In this document: positions 57,061-64,000 of the stretch, one piece after another | How positions within the stretch are numbered: the stretch's first letter is position 1 | Layout: each line of letters opens with the position of its first letter | NCBI GenBank assembly: GCA_023362775.1 | Contig: JALMGJ010000018.1 | Coordinates: 21,495,105 to 21,559,104, forward strand | Direction of reading: 5' to 3' | DNA from: Charina bottae | Lineage: Eukaryota; Chordata; Lepidosauria; Squamata; Charinaidae | Length of the DNA: 64,000 bases | Position numbers and translations under genes: made by a program | Notes under the pieces: generated by a model | Seen by the model: the letters and a program-made list of their open reading frames with translations, nothing else | The model's database searches: none | Told to the model about the DNA's origin: nothing

Positions 57061-58475
57061 GGGCCGAAGCCTGACTAGGTCCAGGAGAAAAACCCCCAGT
57101 TGTTTCATCGCCACGTGGTCCTCCCTCCGGAGCTCTGCCCCTCCTTCCCTTGGGAAGGGGTCCGGCTGGGGAGGGTCATCTTTCGAGCGGACATGGGGGA
57201 GATGGAAGTCACCCCTTCCTGCCCCCGGGGATATTGCAGCAGCCGCGATTCAGGGAAACCACAGGGAAACCATCGGCGTCATCGTCGCCCAACCACTGTT
57301 TTGTAAACGCCAACAGCCCCCATGGAGGGGGCGAAGAACCAGTTCCTGTGCCAGTCATCGACGCTCCCCTTGTTGGTGCCTCGCAAACGACGCATTGGCT
57401 CGGAGTCCTTCAAGGTTTGGCGGAAAAGGGGCGCCCGGTTCTTCTTTCCCGCCAGGGTTACCCAGTCTCCTTGGCAGGCGGTCAGTTCAGGGCAGAGAAA
57501 AGGGAGCGGGTTCCATGTGGCACGATCAGGGGCTGGAACCGGTTGCCACAAGACGCGGCTGCATCCACCCGGCTGACCTTGGAGGCGGTTTTCCTTAACG
57601 GAGAGCTGCTTTGTACGGTTCTCAACTGCGGTGAGAGAGACCTTTCCAGCAGGCCGTGAATTCCTAAAGTAAAATACATATAAGAAAATTGCATGCATAC
57701 ACTGGAGACACCTGTACGCCAGGTTTTCGGAACAATTCCCCCTTTGCGACCCTGGAAAGAAAATAATAGGTTGCATATGAAATGGAGAATGTTAGCGATA
57801 AAAAGACAGCCAATTAGCTGATTAAAAATCTTTGGGCTATAAATCTTTCAGGATGTGCTGATTTCACTGCAACAAATGGGCATCTCTGCCAGCGGAGGGG
57901 GGCGTGCAGTGGGGGAGAACTAGAGAAATCTATTTCCGCCTTCTGTTTCCACTCTGGCCATCATAACATCTTTGCTCCCAAGTTTCAATCAAGTGGAACT
58001 CGGAACCTCCGTCTGTAGCACCAGCCTCTGGGACTTAACGTCCTCTGAAAAATCCCTCAAAATCAAAATATGGCCCTAGTTCTTCACTCATGGGGTCCAC
58101 AAAAGATAAATGAAAACTCTAAGACAAAGACATAGGAAGTGGGGGGGGGGGGTGAGGAAAGTCCTGGTGCCATAGAAGAGTTTTAATTAGCCGTTCCAAG
58201 GGCCCAACATGGTCACTATTGTACATTGGCGACCACAGTGCAGTGCAAGGACAGTTCCTCTCCCGCCCAACGCGCCTGATTGGCCATAGATGCAGGGGAG
58301 GACGCGCTGTCAGCCTGGCGGGGCAGAAATGCTGCTATCCTTGCTCTCAACTTGGCCATGGAGCAGAATGCAAAGTTGGGCTCTACCTCAGCCGTGTTAG
58401 ACTCCAGGCCCCAAACAGCCCCCGGGCTTTGTTACCAGTCCTTTCTGAATCTGGTATGAGGGTATTTGAGCTTCT
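57061..58475. other. Upstream flank of SLC6A14, CpG-bearing but non-coding
   Basis: 57150-57780 is open on both strands for about 165 codons and moderately rich in CpG, which fits island shore sequence rather than a gene. Distal promoter elements would lie here. Confidence 0.4.
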
Positions 58476-58486
58476 CCTTTGGATGT

Positions 58487-58814
58487 GGGGTGTGGTGGCT
58501 CAGCGGATAAGACGCCAGGCTTGTCGATTGCAAGTTCGGAGGTTCAAATCCCTAGCCCCGCGTGACGGAGTGAGCTCCCGCACTAGCCCCAGCTCTTGCC
58601 AACCTAGCAATTTGAAAGCATGCAAATGCAAGGAGATGAATAGGTACCACTTTGGTGGGTAGGTAACAGCGTTCCGCGTGCGTCATGCGGCCACATGACC
58701 GTGGAAGCGTCTTCGGACAGCGCTGGCTCTTCGGCTAAGAAACGGAGATGAGCACCGGCCCCTAGAGTCGGACACGACTACACAAATGTGCGGGGGGGAA
58801 CCTTTACCTTTTTA
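58487..58814 (+). mobile_element. tRNA-derived squamate SINE, full length
   Basis: Head GGGTGTGGTGGCTCAGCGG, B box GGTTCAAATCC, tail GGGGGGAACCTTTACC. An 11-bp duplication CCTTTGGATGT flanks it (58476-58486 and 58815-58825). Confidence 0.93.
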
Positions 58815-58825
58815 CCTTTGGATGT

Positions 58826-60121
58826 CATGACTAAGAAGGCTCATCCTAGATAATTTGTATTTACTTGGCTCCCCAGCTGGTGCCAAATACACTTTTTTTG
58901 CAGGGAGCGATGCAGTTTATCTACTTACTGGGATTAAAGTGCGTGTTGTCGCGTTATGAAGTTGCAGCTGTTGTGGCTTTGGTCTTTGTGTTTTGTTTTC
59001 AGCATGCCAACCTCAGGTGAGGGGGAAAGAGAAGGAGAAAGGCTGCCTTGGCACATTCATTTTAAGCTGCTTACTTTTAGGGAAGAATCGGGGAGGGGGT
59101 GAGATATCAATCCTGTAATTATTTATTTGATTGACACAACGCTATTCTGCTCTGATGGCTGCTCCAGCCGAGTGGCAAACATTTTAAGGCAGTTGCTTTC
59201 TTTCAAAGGTCTGAAAGCCTTAATTAATTCATAAATGGATTAGCAGTGCAACAGTATTTTAATAAGCAAAAGACACCTTGATTAACCAGTCAAAAGAATC
59301 TCATTTTAGTGAATTTCCAATTTACTTGTCAACTTCGGTGCCTGATGCTTTACTTATTCCAAAGTTTTTTTATCTTGTTTCAGAAGAAGGAGAAGGAGAA
59401 TTTTTACCATGCTGACAATAACGTCTTCTGTTTGAGCATACTGTACATCCTGGTGACTTCATGGACACCACCACGTTGTGATCTTGGCAGCAGGAAGGAT
59501 GTGGTTTCTCACTGCCTTAATCCAGGCTATGTCTTTGACTTCCTACTCCAGCCTACAGTTTGGGGATCATCATGGGCTCCCAGCTCAGTACTGAACAAGT
59601 TCCACAACCCTTGGTGTTGTGAGATCAGGCATGGCTGGCCATGGATAGCCACCTGATCCATCAGTCTGCAAGAAGTGATAGAGAGGCTTCTTAGAGTGGA
59701 AGTTACCTTTTCTCTCTTTCTTAAACTGTTTTCAATCTAACAAAGAGGTTAGAAGTTTCATAAGATGCACCTTTATTTAAATATACTTTGATCAATTAAC
59801 TGAATTCTTATATCCAGTTCAAAATTGAAGTCCTAGTTAGAAATACAAGCCTGTATCTGTCTGCTCTGAAGTAAGACCATGGAGTCAATGGGTTTATTCC
59901 AGACACACAGGATTAAGTATTTGTCAGCTAAACATTCTTTTTTTAACAAGTTTGCCAATTTCTTAGTGATGGGCTTGGCTGTCAGTTCTTAGCCTACCAG
60001 GAAACTGCCTGAATACCTGGGGATTTGTAGTACCTTTTCCAGAAACCACCTTTTTATTGCATTTCATGAAGGGAACAAGGTTTTAGAATAGGGCGTGCAA
60101 CTCTGCTGATTTCACTGTTAC
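58826..60121. other. Non-coding, possible conserved element
   Basis: 59200-59330 is AT-rich and unique-looking, with TTAATTAATTCATAAATGG; it is a weak candidate enhancer. Confidence 0.3.
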
Positions 60122-60134
60122 TATCCTTCTATAA

Positions 60135-60472
60135 AGGGTAAAGGGGCGTGGTGGCTCAGCGGGTAAGACGCCAGGCTTGTCGATCGGAAGGTCGCAAGTT
60201 CGGATGTTCGAATCCCTGGCCGTGCGTGCGGAGTGAGCTCCCGCACTAGCCCCAGCTCTGGCCAACCTAGCAATTTGAAAGCATGCAAATGCAAGTAGAT
60301 GAATAGGTACCACTTCGGTGGGATGGGAACAGCGTTCTGCGCACATCATGCCGGCCACATGACCGTGGAAGTGTCTTCGGACAATGCTGGCTCTTTGGCT
60401 AACAAACGGAGATGAGCACCAGCCCCTAGAGTCGGACACAACTGCACAACTGTGCGGGGGGAAACTTTACCT
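60135..60472 (+). mobile_element. tRNA-derived squamate SINE, full length
   Basis: Head GGGGCGTGGTGGCTCAGCGG, B box GTTCGAATCCC, tail GGGGGAAACTTTACC. A perfect 13-bp duplication TATCCTTCTATAA (60122-60134 and 60473-60485) makes this the clearest recent insertion. Confidence 0.95.
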
Positions 60473-60485
60473 TATCCTTCTATAA

Positions 60486-63400
60486 CATTAACTTTAAAAA
60501 TGAGAATGTTTTGTAGTAATATTTGGCTTGGGTTAGTCTCAGAGATCATGATTAGATGAGGGGTAGTGGCTTATTGACAAATGATACTTGTCATCCTGAT
60601 TTTCAGTCCTGTCTACCAACAGTGAAAGGTCCTCAAGGTTGGAAGATTTGAAACAGTGGAACAGAAATAATGAATCTTCAAAGCTGGGATTGTTTCCACA
60701 TCTACACTCTGGAAATGCTGAATCCCCTCTTGGGGATAATCAAACCAAACAGCCAAGACCTAGAGTGGGGTTGGTGAAGCTTCAGAGAACGTTCCTACTT
60801 TACTCCAAACATTCATGTCATTCTGTAGCTCATGTGATAATGTTGGTGCAGAGATGTTGTCTCTTCTGGAAAATGTGGAGGAAGTGCTTTTCCTTCCCAG
60901 ATGACCAGAGATCCTGCCCCAATTATCTCGCTTTCAGAAAATAGGAAGAGAAGATGGGATTTCCAAGAAGCCTCCCACCAGACCAGCTTAAGTTTTTTGG
61001 TGGCATTGGAACTGTGCCCATCTTTCCTTGCCAGAACTTTTCTTGGCCCCGAGTTACTTCACTCACCCCTTTTTGCCTTAATCCTCCTGCCTAAGGTGAG
61101 AGTCAGGCTGACAGCCGGCTCATCCCTAGGGCTTCCAGGGAAGATTCCCATCCCTTCAGCTTCAAGGTGACAGAGAGATTTGTGGATGAATGAACCCAGT
61201 GAACAAGACTGCCACCCGTTCCTTGGGTTGGAGTTTCCTGCGGCTCAGGAGATGTGGCCCCACAGCAGAATCAACCCCATTGCTTCATATCAGAGTTTTG
61301 CATGCAGCTTACTAAGGAGGTGAGTTTGGAAAGGCCGGGCTGGGCCAGGTGCCCCACCTCGCAAACAAGGAAAGGCAGCTTTGCAGAGTGTTGCGGTATG
61401 GGGAGAACGCGGAGGCAAACGCTCCATGCCAAGAGGAACTGTTCCTCTCTGGAGCCCCCGTCAGAAGAATGGAGCAAGCGGCAAGAACTTTCAGGACAAG
61501 GTGAGACCGAGTTCAAAGCCCAGGGGCATTCCAGGGAGGCTGGTGTGGCTGAGCCTCCCGTGTCTCCTTTGCCCGTGGTTCAAACAGCTCCCACGGACCT
61601 TAAGGAGAGAAAGGCTGCAGAGAAAATCCAGACTGCATGCTTGTGACGGTTCGGCTAACCGGAGCCCAAATAGACCCGCAGGGCATATTTTCCCCTCGTT
61701 TGTCAGCGAAAGGACGATGGGATGGCCACTCCTAGGACCTAAACCGGTCAGGGCAAGCATTGCGTGGTGTGAATGCTTCAGCCACCAGGCCTCCTGACTG
61801 GCCCAAAGGGTTGGAACATCTCCCCAGAGCGACGGCCTGAAGCCAAGCTGCTGCGGAACGAAGGGCACAGGGCACGCTGCCTGGTGCGCTCTGTGCACCC
61901 AAAGATCTGTTTCCTAGTCATGAAGGAGTTAACTTATCTCCACTCCCCAAAAGCTAGCCTAGAAACAAAGGGCAGGATTTGTTTTGAGTCACACCACTGC
62001 CGGCTGCCTTTCCCCACAAGAGCATCTTTGCAAGGAGCAGATTGGCTCATTCAGATGGTCCAGGCTGAAGAGGGAGGGAGTCAGGGCAGACCTGCAAACA
62101 AGGAGTGTTCCTGGTCCCCAGCCTATATGCAAAGTAAAAGTTTTCATGTCTTCTGCAGAAGCTGCGCCTAACGGTCAGTTGTCTGTGGATGTTGTAAGCC
62201 CCCAGCCCGGAGCTATGCCTCTGTTTTGCTGTAGGTGAGCCCGGGCAGTTGAAGAAACTTCCTGGAAGAAGCCACACCAAACCACTCCCAAGAAAAGTGC
62301 ACGCTTGACTGCCCTCCCCAGGAGCTCACCGCCGCTGGCTGGGAGCAGCCCCACGTCCAGGTGGCGCGTGCCCTCCTTCTCCGGGGGCAACCTTGCAGCA
62401 GGATGGCATTAAGGTCCCTCACTTCTAAGTGGAGCACCTGAAGCTGTTGGCCAAAGTCCAGTCAAGCAAATCCACAGAGACCTTGGTAAATAAAACCCAA
62501 GGTCTCTGTGGATCTTCCTTTCAATCAGCTCCCTAGAAATCAACAGGTACAGCCAGGCTGGTTTTGCTGTTTTGCTGTGGGATGCAGTTACTTTCGGTAG
62601 CATTTTAAATCCTCTTTTCCATATTTTTTTGCAATCAGTTTCTTGATCCACAGGGAATGGCGATGGGTACCCTCAGAAGCAGAAGAAAGGCATGCCAAGG
62701 ATAACTCTCATGAGCAGCTTTCTATCAACTATCTCCACAAGGAAGATAGGACTCTCTCTACAAAGCCACTCATTCTCTTAAGGTGCCCTGGGAACAATTC
62801 CTGAAGACCCTCGCGTACTTGGGTGGGTGGGTGCATGTGGGTATATATGTCAACCCTTTGAGGTAGGCCAGACCAGGAAACCAAAGTCATGAATATGACT
62901 TTTATCGTAAGGTTACAGTAACAGAATCTTGGAAGTGTGAATGCGCTTCTCCCCTCCCTCCCTTCAACTTTGCGAGAACGAGGGAGGGTCTTGTCTGAGA
63001 CCCTTCCTCAAATTACATCTCTGGTTTGGGCTCAGACCTGGGATGGTCGAGCTGTGGCTTTCTTCCTGTCTCTCAAGGTGGTTCTCACAGCCCATCTCAG
63101 GATAAATCCTGGAATGGTCCCATTGTTGTGCGTGAGAACAGACCCGTCCCCTGCATGCACGGGGGCCTCACGTACTTCCCAGTTGCGAGTTTCAACACGG
63201 GGGCCACCGGGTCCTGGTTCAGGGTGGCAAGCAGGGCCACTTTTCATGCCCCAGGAAAGGGTGGTTAGCCCCTCTGTGGGCTGAATGGAAAAGCTGTCCA
63301 ACAGAGAGCAGGCTCAGGTTCCCACCGGCCATGAAAGCGGGAGATCTGGAGGACATGGGGATCAGCAGGGGTGGAAGAACATTTGAAGTCTTAGTAATCT

Positions 63401-64000
63401 GAATTAAACCTGTTTGGCTGCTCAGAAAATCAAGGCAATGCTCTGCTCCGAGGTCCAGTTAGCCGACTCTTTGGAGAGGAAGTGGAGATTACTTCTGCGA
63501 TGTTTCCCTGCCTGCAGTAATCAATATAATGCCTTAACAGATTGAAGAGTTGCTCCTTGGATACAGAAACGTATTACAGGGCTGTAGCTCACTTGTGCCT
63601 CTTGCATTAGTTACCACAGTGGAGCCTGCCGCTTTTTTCAATGGCCTGCGATGTTTATGGCATTCTGATTTGGAAGGAGGTAAGCAGCGGATGGAAATTT
63701 GATTATGGTGGCGGTTGGGAGTAAAATGTATATTCTGTTCTTTTCAAACCACTGGAACTTCAGGCTTCTTTCAGTTCCCAAAGATGCTGAGCCAGTGGTC
63801 CACCAAGATATGACAGTCCTTTTTTATATCTACTTATATGTAGAGGTCACCCTATTCTCAGCCAAACTAGCATCGGGGGGGGGGGGGACGTGTTTTAATT
63901 GGCTTATTTCTGATATGCCCTTGGCAGATCTTTATAATCAGGGAATCCTTTTCTTCACATACTCAGAAGAATGAGCATACCGAGTTTCAAATGTTCTGTC
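60486..64000. other. Non-coding, nothing firmly recognised
   Basis: No family-like protein. A 42-bp near-palindrome around 62480-62520 (CCTTGG/AACCCAAGGTCTCTGTGGA with its complement upstream) is visible. 63450-63700 looks unique and AT-mixed. Confidence 0.4.

Noticed and set aside
57150..57776. 165-169 codon frames on both strands upstream of the island
   Set aside because: Open in both directions over moderately CpG-rich DNA, no recognisable protein and no splice partner.

Overview
This window is vertebrate nuclear DNA. Its repeats point to a squamate reptile (lizard or snake): tRNA-headed SINEs with an ACCTTTACCTTT-type tail, palindromic hAT-type MITEs, Penelope-like retroelements, L2- and CR1-type LINE tails, a 5S-rRNA-derived SINE scrap and many long tetranucleotide arrays. 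The assignment rests on recalled repeat families, not on a search. Only one protein-coding gene can be supported. The minus strand from 56368 down to 42117 carries a complete, apparently intact solute carrier gene that I identify as SLC6A14 (ATB0,+), the Na+/Cl- coupled transporter of neutral and cationic amino acids. I could place all 14 coding exons with GT-AG boundaries and matching phases. They sum to 1923 nt, or 640 codons plus stop. TM1, EL2 with its paired cysteines and N-glycosylation sequons, TM6, TM8 and TM12 are all present with no stop or frameshift. 

Layout. From 1 to about 41.3 kb there is no recognisable gene. This gene-poor flank lies downstream of SLC6A14. It holds SINEs (2.6, 4.7, 17.6, 27.3, 27.6, 30.6 and 39.1 kb), palindromic MITEs, Penelope-like insertions (10.0, 15.4 and 19.2 kb), a mariner-like element (5.8 kb), a hAT MITE with an internal minisatellite (8.2 kb), an interstitial telomeric array (37.6 kb), LINE tails and several microsatellites over 100 bp. 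From 41.3 to 56.4 kb lies SLC6A14, whose introns carry three MITEs, a Penelope fragment, an L2 reverse-transcriptase 3' end and a 5S-derived SINE scrap. From about 55.6 to 57.1 kb is a CpG island over exon 1, with a TATAAAG box only 44 nt upstream of the start codon, a GGA-type polypurine tract and tandem GC boxes. From 57 to 64 kb the upstream flank has two full-length SINEs and no gene. 

I see no operon-like system or unknown multigene cassette. The points most worth a second look are structural: the very short predicted SLC6A14 leader, the two-block CCCTGA/CCCTAA telomeric array, the TTGAA/TCGAA/TCAAA array that reads as CpG decay, a 35-bp-arm palindrome created inside a SINE by template switching, the minisatellite trapped in a hAT MITE, a fold-back Penelope insertion, and a hammerhead-like core in a Penelope element.
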